DNA of 64,000 nt from Bimastos eiseni (GCA_959347315.1 OY365814.1:28337469-28401468); one strand, 5' to 3'; shown: positions 1-12,577, counted from the stretch's first letter. Notes: generated by a model from the sequence alone, not told the origin. Made by a program: numbers and translations.

Positions 1-254
1 CTTAACTAAATAAACAGTCATTTCTTATTAAAAAAATAGAGGTGGTAGAAGCAAACCACACATTCAAACATGTTTAGTATTGTTCACTTATCTGAAATTA
101 AATTAGTCTCCTGTCACAATATGCCAAATGTTTTCCTTCAAGAGTAAACTTGAATCCCATTTTTCTAAATATTATCACAATTACTGAAAAGGGCGGAAAG
201 CAGTTCTGCATTACAATTAATTCAGTGAAAAAGTTGACGAAATAACCTCGATCA

Positions 255-1073
<819 letters not shown>

Positions 1074-1091
1074 CTTTAACTGGAATATTAG

Positions 1092-4000
1092 CACACACAA
1101 AAATCTGCAAAAGAACATACAATTTGAAATTCAAGTTGGCACTTACACAACAAACAAAACAGCACAAATCTCCCCTACCCCTTATTACTGTCACGAATAT
1201 ATATATATGCACGGGTTAAGCATCAACGTCCAATGTTACATTACATCAAGACACTTATTCAAGAGGTGCATTTCCAGTAACTCGCAAAAGCCCTGCACCT
1301 TTCAAATATACGTTAGGCCAAGTAATGGAACACTGTGCATAACATAAAATAAGAGGGACGATCCTATGCAGAATCATAATAGTGCAGTTAAGTGCACAAA
1401 AAAGAAGGCAGGCCTGTAGAACGAACTATGGAATATGCCTTTCTCAGTGCAAACGAACAGGGACTGTAGACATTTTATGCTGTTGGTATTATCAAATATC
1501 AATTACATAAACAATTGTTAAACTGAAGGGAAATCACAACTGAAACTCGCCATTCACCAATCGGATAAAACAAAAATGGCATATCATTTCAGATCATCAA
1601 ATGATGGCTACCTCAAACAGATGGAATAAAAACAATTTATGTCAAGAACGATGACTGGCCAAAATCCCAAACGGCACAACAGCTATAAAATGACATAAGC
1701 ACGAAACAGCTATACAGCTATAATTCCAACTAGCTGGAGACAAATTTACAGGAAGATCTGAAAAACAACTAGACAATAGTTACAATTTAAACATTCAGTA
1801 TATACAAATGGGGCAACCAGTTTTTCTACTATTATACGAAACCAAGCTCATGCATTGTAAAAAAAATTCCAATGTTTTTATAGACTGCATAAGGCTGCCA
1901 ATAAAATTTAAGAGTAAAAGCATTAGACTCTTCCCTTCTTAACCCATTTATGCCTCATTTATACTCAAGGTAACATCCACCCCGCCAAGCCACCCTTAAA
2001 CCAATTTTTAAGACCACGTAGACAGTATGCAAAGTTCAAAAGAATACCAGGTCAAAGACTGGCATTTAGGATCAGGCGCTATTTCTCGGCAATAACAAAC
2101 GTCGATAAACAGCTAGTTAGCAAACGGAATCAAAGCCAGTTGTGCCGAAACCCAATATATACCACGTAGGCAAAGCACGCAAGTTAAAAATTCTCGCAAC
2201 GACGGCGGGACTGCTTCCCCAATCTAGGCCACCGCTTCACAAACCGCCTGCAGATGTGCTACGGGATATCTACCTCCGATGATTTATCCAACAACCTCAG
2301 ACGTGGAATACGTTACGGTGGTATTTTCCTTCACCTTGCGTTGCACCTACCTCTTTTAACTGACAGCAAACCGACACCTGACCTGGCAAACGTCGAAGTG
2401 ACTGAACTTCAAAGGGAGGTCCGCCTCTCACGGTCGTTTGAAGGTCACTGCATAAATTACGCCCGCTAGACAAAACAGCTACTAGTTTTTCGCACTTGAT
2501 GTAGAAAACACCCCAATAATATTCGTATGGAAAGCGTTTGACCATTATTGCGCATTTATACTGCTCATAGAACGCAGTTATAATAAATTGTCTGATCATT
2601 GACGGGGAAGGGGCGTAGAGTAATGGATAAAATACTGGTGTTAAGAGCACTAGGAAGCGAAATCGCAGCTACCCATTTGGTTGACTAGTTTTCTATTCGT
2701 TTGATTACGGTGTTGGTTAAACCAAATTATTCCGAATGGACGCCTTGCATGGCTGCCTCAGTTGAATTCGACTCCTGTGAGAACTTGCGCACATCAGTTC
2801 AGTGAACGAATGACCTCAAGTGCAATGTGATCGGCGTTTACATTACACTTGAAATCTAACTGCGGCCCATTGGTTAGGCCTAGAGCGGTCTGTAACGTGA
2901 AGAATACGGGACCGTGGGCAAGCCCTTCGCGCACAATCATCCCGAGGTATAATTCTCTATGAACTAATTAATAAAAGCAGTGGAGTCACTATTCATTTCA
3001 TTGCCCAGTCTCACACACTGGTATATCAATGGTTAGGCCTACAACAAAATTTAATGCTTGAGATCATCAATCACTTTGCTGTAATTTGCTGATAACTTGA
3101 CGGTGCTGCCAAACTCCATGTTTGGACAGCGTTTGGTGCTGTACGGCGGCAGTTAAAGCACTGCTTTCAAAGTGGTAGCCAACTGGTATCAACAAAGGTA
3201 ACAAAGATGAATTTTATTTGAGATAAGTTGATGATTTATGGAACAATATATTTGTGCACAGAGCTAAATGTACCCTAATCTAAGAGACATACAACGATGT
3301 CCAGACAGGATTTTTTTAATTCTCAGAGCACTACAAAGATGCCTGATGTCTGACTAGAGTTCTGTTGCAGGCTACTTGTAGCTGAAGGCACAGCCTGTAC
3401 TGTATAACGATCGTGACATTTTACATATAAGAAACGGACATCCTCAATGGCATAACCACTCCCTATTAATGAAAAACTCTTCCAGTGAGACAAACGCTAT
3501 GCACCACTGTAAGCAAAAACCTTCGGGCCCCTTATTAGGTTCACACAGCATAAATGGGGGTGGGAGGGCTTATTAGGTTCACACAGCATAAACGCTGGCA
3601 CGAAGAGCTGAGGAACTGAATTCGATACAGGTGTCGGCTAAATTAAATTAGACGTATAACATCATGACATCATTCATTCATACTAATAATGTAATAAATC
3701 AGACTGTGGTCAGTTTGAAAAATAAATGAACAAAATTATTATTAAATTATTAACAACAGATCAAAAAAACTGATGCAATCTATAGAAAGTCAGTGTGCTT
3801 AGAAACTCGAGAAGCCATTCACTCAGAAGAATATTTTAAAATCACAATTAATTTTCTAATCAAACTCAAACTACTTCAAATCCTGAGCTGTAATTGATTA
3901 CAAATCACAATAGTTAATGATGTCATTACCATAGTATTGACCAATTATCAGGACAATGGTAAGTCGTTACAATCATTAAATCAATCAATCAATCGATTCA

Positions 4001-4363
4001 TCAATCAACAACCATGGGCTCATCATCCATACGTGTCTGTCTTTCAGAACACATCTCTCCACACCTCTCTGTTCATTGCAGCCTGGCTAAACTCTTGGAG
4101 ACTTGCTCCACACCATTCTACAATGTCATCCGTTCATTCCCCATGTGGTTTTCTTCTCTCATTTGTTCCATTATACCAAAAACCAGTGTTCAAAGTTTCT
4201 ATCATTCTGCAGATTTGTAATGTAATGTATTGCAATTTCTGAGAACATCAAATGCTACAGAGTTCGCTCAGCAGACGCAATTTTTAACAGCTGGAAATGT
4301 TTCAGTTGGTAAGCTCTCCCATACAACTATTCACGCGTTTACTTACCTACTTACTTGACACAA
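1092..4363. other. Intergenic region between GAPDH and the JmjC gene
   Basis: AT-rich sequence with short, unconvincing open frames. It should contain the GAPDH 5' untranslated exon and the 3' UTR of the JmjC gene (minus strand, below 4364). A 24-bp direct repeat occurs at 3531-3554 and 3569-3592. The segment at about 3595-3640 resembles the tRNA-like element near 48.55 kb. Apart from the candidate promoter near 2.2 kb, I see nothing else I can name. Confidence 0.5.
2155..2223 (-). promoter_or_regulatory. Candidate TATA/CCAAT promoter for GAPDH
   Basis: On the minus strand an ATTGG (inverted CCAAT) at 2223-2219 is followed 57 bases later by TATATAT at 2161-2155. That spacing is typical of a CCAAT box near -90 and a TATA box near -30, and predicts a start site around 2125-2130. 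The flanks (about 2190-2480) are richer in CpG than their surroundings. It lies about 1.1 kb upstream of the GAPDH ATG, and the acceptor just before that ATG requires an upstream noncoding exon. The assignment is inferred from position and motif only. Confidence 0.35.
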
Positions 4364-7130
4364 CTAATGGTGCTGGATATAATTCTTTCTCTGCTGGACT
4401 TGCGCCAGAATGTCCTTTGTCGTTTGACGACCTCTTTCAATGATGTGCTGTGGTAACATGGACAGCACAGATTTCACCTGGAAACATATACAGCAACATC
4501 AGAAAGACAGGTATACAGACAGAGAGCTAGACAGACAGATAGGTAGACATATATCTCTTTCAGGCTTGAATTATGGTTTGGCAACATATATGCATCATCC
4601 ACTCAGCCTATAAAACTTTTATGAGGCGCACGGTGGGTCGCCTCTACATTCACCAACAAACAACTTCTGCCAAATCAGTGAAATTCATCAGCTAAGACAG
4701 AAAGAGATGTTAAAGAACTTTGCACTTCTAAGAAACCAGATTTTAAAGCTCCAGTACACAGATTATCCATATCCTGTGCAGCAAGGCGTTTATCAAGAAG
4801 CTTGCTGACAAAAACGAAAATCATCAACTCAACAGTTGGCAGTGTGCACCACAGAGATATATGATACACTCGGTTGCTTTATCACGCTCACGCTGGAAGG
4901 GAAGTGGCACCTCGTGACTATTCATTGCCGAACACATCATGAATATTCATTCACACTTTGCCTTGACCACACACACATCATGTTCACAGTCAGAGCCAAT
5001 GGGGCTAATGTGGTTGAGCAATGTTCCCTACCATTTTTTGGAGTGCAAGAAATTTTTTTGTGCAACACTTTATAAATGGCTTGCACTTTTGTGCACAGGT
5101 CCATGATGAATGAGATGATAGTTAAATTAAGACCATAGGCTATCCAATTGTCTATGGTAACAAGTTCTGAAAACCTAAGAGAAGTCTTTTGTCTCAAATG
5201 TGTCCTAGCGCAAATGATGCAAGCATCGTATCGTACGTCATTATAATTAGCTTTCAATTTATTATGCAATTTTCTATTCTGCTCAACTAAATATTTGTTT
5301 ACAGTTTATTATTTGTTTGTGTTTTTTGAGAAAAACATTTGCGTGCACACACTAAATTCTTGTGCGCGCTGTCTCCACGGCCCGTGTGCACACGCACACC
5401 TTAGAGGGAACATTGGTCTGATTTGCACGTCTATCTGTTCGAGTATAATAAATTATCATCTCCAAACAAATCAAGTAAGTTGCTAAGTTAAGAACCGCTA
5501 AAAACCATATGAAATATACTTGCATGTATGTGTGCAAACATGCTTGTATTCATGCATGTATGCAAGACAATGTATATGCATGTCTGTGTATAGTATTACT
5601 ATAATTTGGTGAATTTTTCACTGGTCTTACCTGTTCAGCTGCTGGCAACTTTGAGACATACGTCGGTATCTGATTCCTTGCGACGTTGTCGATTTTAAGA
5701 ATTTCTTCCAGAATAACTCGATAGTTGTTGATGTTCGTAAACTGACTGCTGACGGCAATTGTCTCTTCAAGGTTGAAGGCCTTTAAAAAATTAAAGATTA
5801 CAAAGAAAAACCTTTATATAGGCGTTTTACATACACCAGAAACAGATTAGCTTGCAAGGTATAACAATCGTCCATTAAACACATTATTTAAATACAGAGG
5901 CTGTAGTGCTCGCAACAAAATCTTAACTCTTTAGCCTGTTCAAATGTTCACAAACAATATGGCAGCTATCTTAAAGATGTAAATACACGATATCCATCTG
6001 GGCATCTCAACATATTATGTGCATCAACTCAATAACACTTGTAAGATGCTAAGGACGTCAGATCAATTCATTCACCAAATCCAAAATGCAATCATGCATG
6101 TATGCATGCATTAGGACACTTAATCCTTTAACGACAGGCACATAGTAAAACACAAGGCATAACCCATAATGTCGGTTGTTAAAGGGTTAATAAGGGTGAG
6201 AATATTCTTTATTAATCCAACTGCATTTTTTTTAAATGGGTGAACATAACATTAGATAAGATGTAGCGTTCTTATTAGTAGCAAAAGAACAACAGAACGC
6301 TTTAAAGCATTAAAACAATGCAAATGAAGTGTAAACAATTTAATTTTCTAACAATCTGCTCAAATGTGGCACATGCAATGTAATTAAATTATCTGAAATT
6401 TCCTGTCCCACAGAAAGCTTAATTTCCGGCACTATATCAAGTCAAGTGCGTAATAGCTATGCTAAGTAGCATCTGCAGAATAAGAGGTGATATGGTTGCA
6501 ATGCCCCAAAATATAAAATATATAGATACTCCTTATGTTTCTTCAATAACATCCCCCAATAACTAAATTCCCTTTGCCACCCTAACCTCAAACCTACCTT
6601 TGCCACCCTAACCTCAAACCTACCTTTGCCACCCTAACCTCAAACCTACCTTTGCCACCCTAACCTCAAACCTAGCTTTGCCACCCTAACCTCAAACCAA
6701 CCTTTGCCACCCTAACCTCAAACCTGCCCCATATAATGATAACACCAGCATAGTTTAAGAAGTAAAATAGAAAGTAACGTATAATACAAGTAATTATGAT
6801 CAGACTAAATAAGTTGTTTTCACCTGATGAAACCAACCAGATGGCAGGATAAGCAATTCCCCTGGAAACTGATCAAACTCAATGTATTTGGCCTTTTCGA
6901 ACTCAGGAAACTGTCTGTCATCGACTTCAAATGTATCGATTGGGCTAAATTAACAAGCAATATGAAACCACAAGTTTTACTGTTTTCCTTTTGACTAAAG
7001 CAATAATATCAATAATAATAATAATAATAATTCCAATAATATAACAATAATAATATAAATCTTATATTGTTGGCCTGATGACAGATCCGTTGGCAATGCC
7101 AATGATGAATTATACCATATTACAGTTAAC

Positions 7131-7162
<32 letters not shown>

Positions 7163-10100
7163 TCAAATATAATGGTAACTATGAAAATCATAATAATAAT
7201 AATAATAATAACAATAATAATAATAATAACCATACCAATAATAATAATAATAACCATACCAATAATAATAATAATAATAATAATAACCATACCAATAATA
7301 ATAATAATAATTATTATTATTATTATTATTCTAATTATTAATATTATTATTCATTATTATTTTTATTATTATGTCGCATATAGTGTTATTCATCATTGGC
7401 ATTGCCAACGGATCTGTCATCAGGCCATTTGATTATTATTATTATTATAATAATAATAATAATAATACTAATAAAATAAAAGATTTAACCTGTGAACATG
7501 AAATAACTCAATGATCTAGATACTGATTGAAAATGCAATAACTATAGCAACAACAACAACAGGCTGCAACAACAAGTGCTGGTTACCTGTTGTACTTGTA
7601 GCAGTTGAGAGGAAATTCAGACTTTCGATTTGGGAGGACATAAAGAAACCCATCCTGACCAGGCGGAAACAACTGGATAACGGAGAGAGAAACACAGAAA
7701 TTCCATAAACTATTTGTGCCAATAATTATAGAGTAAGTAATCTAAAACAATAGCAAAATACAAAATCAGATATCAATCAATCAATAAATGCAATTTATAT
7801 AGCGCTTCTTCAAGGTATATACTGTTACAGATGAAAATCTTTCATATCTAATTATAACCTAAGCCATAGAACATAAAATATACACGCAGTTTCATAAACA
7901 ATAACAACAACAATAAAATTTTCGCACTTCTAACACAGCGTTCGTGAATAAGATGGTTTTCTGCACTTGACTTTCGAGTGGCACCATACAAGTTTAGAGT
8001 GATTCACAGAAGCGCGGCATCCAACATAAAGCAATATAATAAGGAAAGAATTTAAAACTAATTAATGACAAGGTGCAATGTTGCAACCTCCACAGATGCA
8101 GAAGCTGAACAATTCAATAACAATTCAATAAAAATTCAATAACAAGGAACAGTCTATGCATTCAAGGCCGTCCAACCCATGTCGTTGCCTGATAGATTCA
8201 AAACCTTTGGGCACATCAATTCTTTAGAGGCAGATTTCACTCAGTGGATGTTGGCTGTCATCAATCGGTGATCAGCGGTGAACCAGTACCTTTCCCGCAC
8301 CTTCTATCCTTTCGGTTTAATTTAAATTCCGGGAATAACAACGACAATATTCAGTAAAGAAAATATTATAAAAATGTAAAAAAAACACAACCAAACAAGT
8401 TTTATTGCGGTTGGCCCCTTGCTCTGGAACACACTCCCATTGGCATTGCGCTTGTCGCCCAGGGTCCACTCAGACTCTTTTTATACTCAACTTACATAGT
8501 TCTATTCAGCCGTGCTGGGGTCGGGAGCGCTCCTGAGTAGTAGCACTACATAAATCTCCATAATGAATGAATGAATGATTAATTATTCATAATGTTAATG
8601 ATTCAAATTGTAATACCAAAGTACACGTCATCAACAGCAAATAATGGACAACTGATCATAAAGCAGATGGAATGACAAGGAATGAATCATCGGGTAGGCT
8701 ACTAACCCTCCATCTTTTCATCCCTGCTATCACTGCATTGGTTCCTGTCCAGTTGTATGGATCAATGTGAAGAGATGACCGAGAGAACGCCGTTCCCCAG
8801 AGCAGCATCGAATTCCAAGGCCGCACTTCAATCGGAAACAACTGGAAGAAATCCTCATCACCAGGAACCTAATGGCAACAAAACACACAAAATAATCAGC
8901 TTGTTTTACTGTGTGTGTGTGTGCATGAGTACGCTCCAAGGAAGGCTAGTCAAATAATTCCATTTAATATTTGTAATCTGTTTGTGGATGTTCAATAGTG
9001 CAGAGGTTAGCGTGCTGGACTGTCATTTGAGAGGTCAGGGGTTCAAATCCCCAAATGGGCAGATGCATTTGGTTTGAGATCTCTGCCCCATCTGCATCCC
9101 TAACCAACTCAGCTATGATGAGTACACTGACTGTAAACTGTCAGTGGGAAGATGAGATGGCGATGGAGACGATCTGCCCTTATGTGAAGTCGCTAATACC
9201 TCAAACCCGTGGCTGGCTGTCTCTCAGGACTAGCTCAAGGAACCATTGTTCTTCTTTGTAGTACAAGCAGTCATTTACTACCTGTATTAGTGACTAAATG
9301 TGGAAGACACGGCCAATCTAGCTCTCACTCAACTGCGTTATATTGGTTGATAAAAAGGTAACAAGACCAGTTGAGGAGGAAACCTGTGTCGGATATATAC
9401 AGGTATATCAGTGGTTATGTTGTTTATATCTCAGCCCTCAATCTCAGGACCACACATCTGAGGAGTTCCCACAAAGGAAAGAGAACATCAATTTTCTCTT
9501 TTAACCTAATGATAAACACTATGAACAGTAACCGTCCCAACGAAGGTTTGAACACGTGCTCTACGCATTACAAGGCGATCACAATAACCAATCAACAACC
9601 ATGAGGCACGCCTAAAAATTTCTGTAATGCACAATCTTTGACCCACCATTTCTCCGATGTCTTTCCGAAGCCAAGGCCGCATTGGAATGAAAAGCTCGTC
9701 TTCCACGTATGTCCACGAGTGCCAACCAGTGTCATTGGTATGATTGCAGAACATCTCAAGGGGAAGGGCTACCGTTGAAGCTTGATGCAGGCCACCCTGG
9801 ACACCATCAACAACAACACAATCATTGTAAGAATTTTGTGGTAGGTAAACATTTAACTGCTTAATAGATCTATATAGAACATTCCACTATGAATGAGACC
9901 AAACCTGAACAATATTTCAAGGTTTTCTAGCCTATAAGCCAGTTAAACTTAATAAAACTTAGTGAATCCAAACCAAAACTCGATACCAGGAAAATGAAAG
10001 TTTTTCATGAAGGCAAACCTAAGTAACTTAAATAGATGAAAAATTGCAAAACTGAACTGAAAATAGTAGATGTAACAAGGAATTGAAAAAAAAACGAAAG

Positions 10101-12577
10101 AAAAAAGTGTTACAGCCATAGAATCAAGAATAGGTTTGTAATCAAGTCAAGACATTGCAAAACAAAAAGTTATAATTAAAAATTAATTTGAAATGATAAA
10201 AATGTCCATAGAACAGGTTAAGAGGACATGACCATACCACATCAGGGTTACACATCGGGATTTACTTCAGACATCATCTGATCACAGGACCTCGCATTCG
10301 ATAAATTAAATATGACAAGGAAAAATCCTAAAAACCAAACAGATTAAAGCTAAAATTTACAATGCAAAGCAATATTTAACAACAAGCATTGAAGAACTGA
10401 ACATAAAGATTATCCACAGAAATAGTTAAACTTAAATTAATAAATGAAAAATTACTAACATCTCTGTTTTTGGGCTGTTCAAGGAATCCAGCAATGACAT
10501 TCTTCTCTGTTATTCTTCTATCATCTCTGTCATTCTTCTCTGCTCCCTGTCATTCTCTGCCATTCTTCTATAATTCTTTGCCATTCTTCCATCTTCTCTG
10601 CCATTCTTTTCTTCTCCCTGTTATTCTTCTATTATTCTCTGCCATTCTTCAATTATTCTCTGCACATTTCTCTCTTCTCTGCCATTCTTTCATCTTCTCT
10701 GCCATTCTTCTAGGCTCTCAGTCATTCTTCTATTTTTATCAGCCATTCTTATTTCTTCTCTGCCCCTATCATTCTTCTAATATTCTTTGCCATCCTACTA
10801 TCTTCTCAGTCCTTCTTCCCTCTTCTCTACCATTCTTCTCTGATTCCTGTAATTCTTATAAATTCTCTGACATTCTGCTCTGTTATCTGTCCTATTTCGC
10901 TAAGTACAAAATCCAACACAAATGAGAAACCAGTTTACAAACCAATACGAACATTGAATGAATTAGACATGGTATATTAAAAATTTCACTAATGTAATGC
11001 AAATGTAAAATCTCAGTCTCTGAAACATGTGAAGCATTGATGTGATTTCTTCACGTACACTGACTCCCTTCATAACAACTCTCTCCTGACCGTACGTCTC
11101 ACACAAGAACTCACGAGTCCAGTTGCTCGCCTTCCACGTTGGTATAACATCCTCCACTAAGACTGGCCTACAGAAGAATCACGCTACACTGAAAGCTCCG
11201 TAAAGCCCATTCCATTATACAGTCACATGAATTGTGATAAAAAAAAACAACACAGATGCCACAACATGCTACAATAAATTCAGCCTTACATAGTTCAAGT
11301 AAAGCTATAGTTCAAGTAAAGCTATAGTTCAAGTAAGGCTATAGTTCAAGGAAGACTATAGATCAAGTAAAGCTATAGTTCAAGTAAAGCTATAGTTCAA
11401 GTAAGGCTATAGTTCAAGTAAGGCTATAGTTCAAGTAAAGCTATAGTTCAAGTAAAGCTATAGTTCAAGTAAAGCTATAGTTCAAGTAAAGCTATAGTTC
11501 AAGTAAGGCTATAGTTCAAGTAAGGCTATAGTTCAAGTAAAGCTATAGTTCAAGTAAAGCTATAGTTCAAGTAAAGCTATAGTTCAAGTAAGACTATAGT
11601 TCAAGTAAAGCTATAGTTCAAGTAAAGCTATAGTTCAAGTAAAGCTATAGTTCAAGTAAAGCTATAGTTCAAGTAAAGCTATAGTTCAAGTAAAGCTATA
11701 GTTCAAGTAAAGCTATAGTTCAAGTAAAGCTATAGATTCAGTGTGACCGTGTACATGTCACAAATCTAATTAATAAATAATAATAGTCATATGAATAAGT
11801 TTACAATTATTCAATGTCAATTTTTTATACTGCTCAAGTTAACCACAATCAATTAATTAATCGACTGTACATGCGCAAGTTCCTTTATTGCGGGGCTATT
11901 GGCTCAGATTAAACAAACTTGTAAATATATCCTTGTTGGAAAAAATAAACCATAGATTGATTGATATTCATTTTCTACAAAGAGCAGGTCCATAGAATGC
12001 TATAACAAGTATTTTTGATTTATTGATTGATGATAATTATCTTTATTATTAGCTACGTCTAGCGCCTTCAAGAGGTTTTTATAAGGTGCTATATAAATAG
12101 CCAGACACATACAAAGAGAAGAATCTTGAAATCAACCGACCACTTTCCGTCGTAAATATCTCTGTATTCCTGCAGACTAAGATCAAACCTCCTGTCGATA
12201 CCCTTCCTGTCGTACGGATATCTGTACAGTCTCATGTTGTTTTCCCTCACTTTGAGCACAGTCTGAAAGTCCAGACGGAAGGACTTCGTCAAGGGAACGT
12301 TCAGATAGGTAGCGTTCATTCGCACGATCGTCAGATCATCTGGTTCCCTGTTGTAGAACCACTGGAGGATGTCGTTCAATGACCAGCTGCTGAGAAACAG
12401 TGCGAAAAGGCTGAAGAGATTCAAAATAATTGCTAATGCAACAAATATGAGGCAGAATCGGTTGAATATCAGTCCAGTGTCGCTTTTCGGAGTTGATTTC
12501 TTGGACACCTTATGAGCTAATGGCATTCTCTGTATGGCTGACGTGGCTGTTTGAGCTAATCGTCGCCGTTGCTTCAT
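4364..12577 (-). CDS. Membrane-anchored JmjC/cupin-8 domain oxygenase, complete 8-exon gene
   Basis: Predicted Fe(II)/2-oxoglutarate-dependent hydroxylase or demethylase of the JmjC (Cupin_8) superfamily, 442 aa. Coding exons on the minus strand: 12577-12141, 11167-11059, 9796-9647, 8868-8707, 7672-7587, 6944-6824, 5780-5631, 4477-4364. Phases agree at every junction and the total is 1329 nt including TAG. Residues 1-40 are basic; about 41-64 form one hydrophobic membrane segment. Residues about 147-360 are the JmjC fold. The metal triad is complete: His266 and Asp268 in SSLHIDPYNW, and His354 in SGWFHQAFNLEET. The MKRWRLFPPG strand is typical of the family. NxT sequons (NAT, two NWT, NHT, NDT) all lie after the membrane segment, which favours a type II protein with a lumenal catalytic domain. 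The substrate is unknown. The first donor (GTCGGT at 12140) is weak but gives the only good phase. An alternative in-frame ATG lies at 12622, but an AG just downstream of it suggests a 5' UTR acceptor, so I chose 12577. Confidence 0.85.
6119..6194. mobile_element. Foldback MITE-like element, TTAACC family (copy 1)
   Basis: The left end CTTAATCCTTTAACGACAGG and the right end GTTGTTAAAGGGTTAATAAG are imperfect inverted repeats around a ~30-bp centre. Related palindromes occur at 20521-20586 and 22031-22101. This copy lies in the JmjC gene intron. Confidence 0.55.
6571..6726. repeat. 26-bp tandem repeat, six copies
   Basis: Six near-identical 26-bp units of the type CCTTTGCCACCCTAACCTCA plus AACCTA, with one or two base changes in the last units. 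It lies in the JmjC gene intron between 5781 and 6823. The CCCTAACCT core resembles telomere-type repeats, but the period is 26, not 6. Confidence 0.85.
7071..7427. mobile_element. Foldback element: perfect 40-bp inverted repeats around an AAT/ATT microsatellite
   Basis: Positions 7071-7110 and 7388-7427 are exact reverse complements over 40 bases (beginning TGGCCTGATGACAGATCC). Between them an AAT-rich run turns into an ATT-rich run near 7310, so the whole 357 bp can fold into one long hairpin. It lies in the intron between JmjC exons 5 and 6. Further AAT/ATT runs flank it at about 7010-7060 and 7433-7470. No coding capacity; it is either a non-autonomous foldback element or an inverted duplication with an expanding microsatellite. 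Confidence 0.75.
7774..7815 (-). mobile_element. Retroposon 3' tail fragment (GCGCTATATAAAT type)
   Basis: Read on the minus strand, a CTTGAAGAAGCGCTATATAA motif is followed by short TTGA repeats. The same motif ends several other debris copies in the window. Confidence 0.45.
7937..8010 (+). repeat. Dispersed GTGAATAAG...GATTAC family, copy
   Basis: Matches a recurring consensus: GCGYTCGTGAATAAG, a spacer, TTTCGAGTGGCACYWTACAA, then a GATT-containing end. Other copies lie at about 25.34, 54.16 and 58.55 kb on plus, and 14.3, 21.06, 24.82 and 30.70 kb on minus. Confidence 0.55.
8406..8575 (+). mobile_element. Non-LTR retrotransposon 3' end (reverse transcriptase C-terminus relic)
   Basis: The plus strand encodes a degenerate LLWNTLPLALRLSP-like segment, which matches the conserved WNSLPL... 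tail that ends many CR1/L2-like reverse transcriptases. It is followed by GGGAGCGCTCCTGAGTAG and a (GAAT)n end. A close copy on the opposite strand lies at 27105-27262. It is in a JmjC gene intron and is not functional. Confidence 0.6.
8997..9258 (+). mobile_element. tRNA-derived SINE-like element
   Basis: A pol III box A-like segment TTAGCGTGCTGGA at 9007-9019 and a box B GGTTCAAATCC at 9040-9050 have normal spacing, but the anticodon arm is not canonical, so this is not a working tRNA gene. About 200 bp of unrelated body follow. It lies in the JmjC intron between exons 3 and 4. The 3' end is approximate. Confidence 0.5.
10480..10890. repeat. Pyrimidine-rich degenerate repeat
   Basis: Irregular units around CTCTGCCATTCTTC, about 17-30 bp long, run for roughly 400 bp in a JmjC intron. 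The long open frame on the plus strand follows from this composition and has no domain. Confidence 0.7.
10900..10965. repeat. Dispersed duplicate of 13590-13655
   Basis: The run CTAAGTACAAAATC, a short linker, then ATGAGAAACCAGTTT and a CATT-containing end is shared with about 13590-13655. It is a 60-65 bp direct duplication of unknown origin. Confidence 0.5.
11296..11733. repeat. 17-bp minisatellite, about 26 copies
   Basis: Tandem ATAGTTCAAGTAAAGCT units. Most copies differ only by AAAGCT versus AAGGCT or AAGACT, giving a variant pattern useful for tracing its growth. It ends about 130 bp upstream (minus sense) of the JmjC exon 2 acceptor at 11168, within intron 1. Confidence 0.9.
12056..12102 (+). 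mobile_element. Retroposon 3' tail fragment
   Basis: GCGCCTTCAAGAGG is followed by GGTGCTATATAAATAG. It is the same tail as at 54.55 and 57.72 kb, here just inside JmjC intron 1. Confidence 0.45.

Noticed and set aside
6571..6726. Interstitial telomere or CRISPR-like array
   Set aside because: The repeat period is 26 with no unique spacers, and the genome is eukaryotic; it is an ordinary minisatellite.
7078..7432. Asn- and Ile-rich open frames on the plus strand
   Set aside because: They are translations of the AAT/ATT microsatellite in the foldback element.
8997..9070. Functional tRNA gene
   Set aside because: Box A and box B are present, but the anticodon stem and acceptor stem do not pair properly; SINE origin fits better.
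10470..10925. 151-codon plus-strand frame rich in Ser, Phe and Leu
   Set aside because: It lies over a pyrimidine-rich repeat inside a JmjC intron; composition alone keeps it open and no domain is seen.
12089..12140. Continuation of JmjC exon 1 past the donor at 12140 to a stop near 12089
   Set aside because: The last residues (DFKILLFVCVWLFI) have no family match, and splicing at 12140 gives an in-phase join to an exon that clearly continues the fold.
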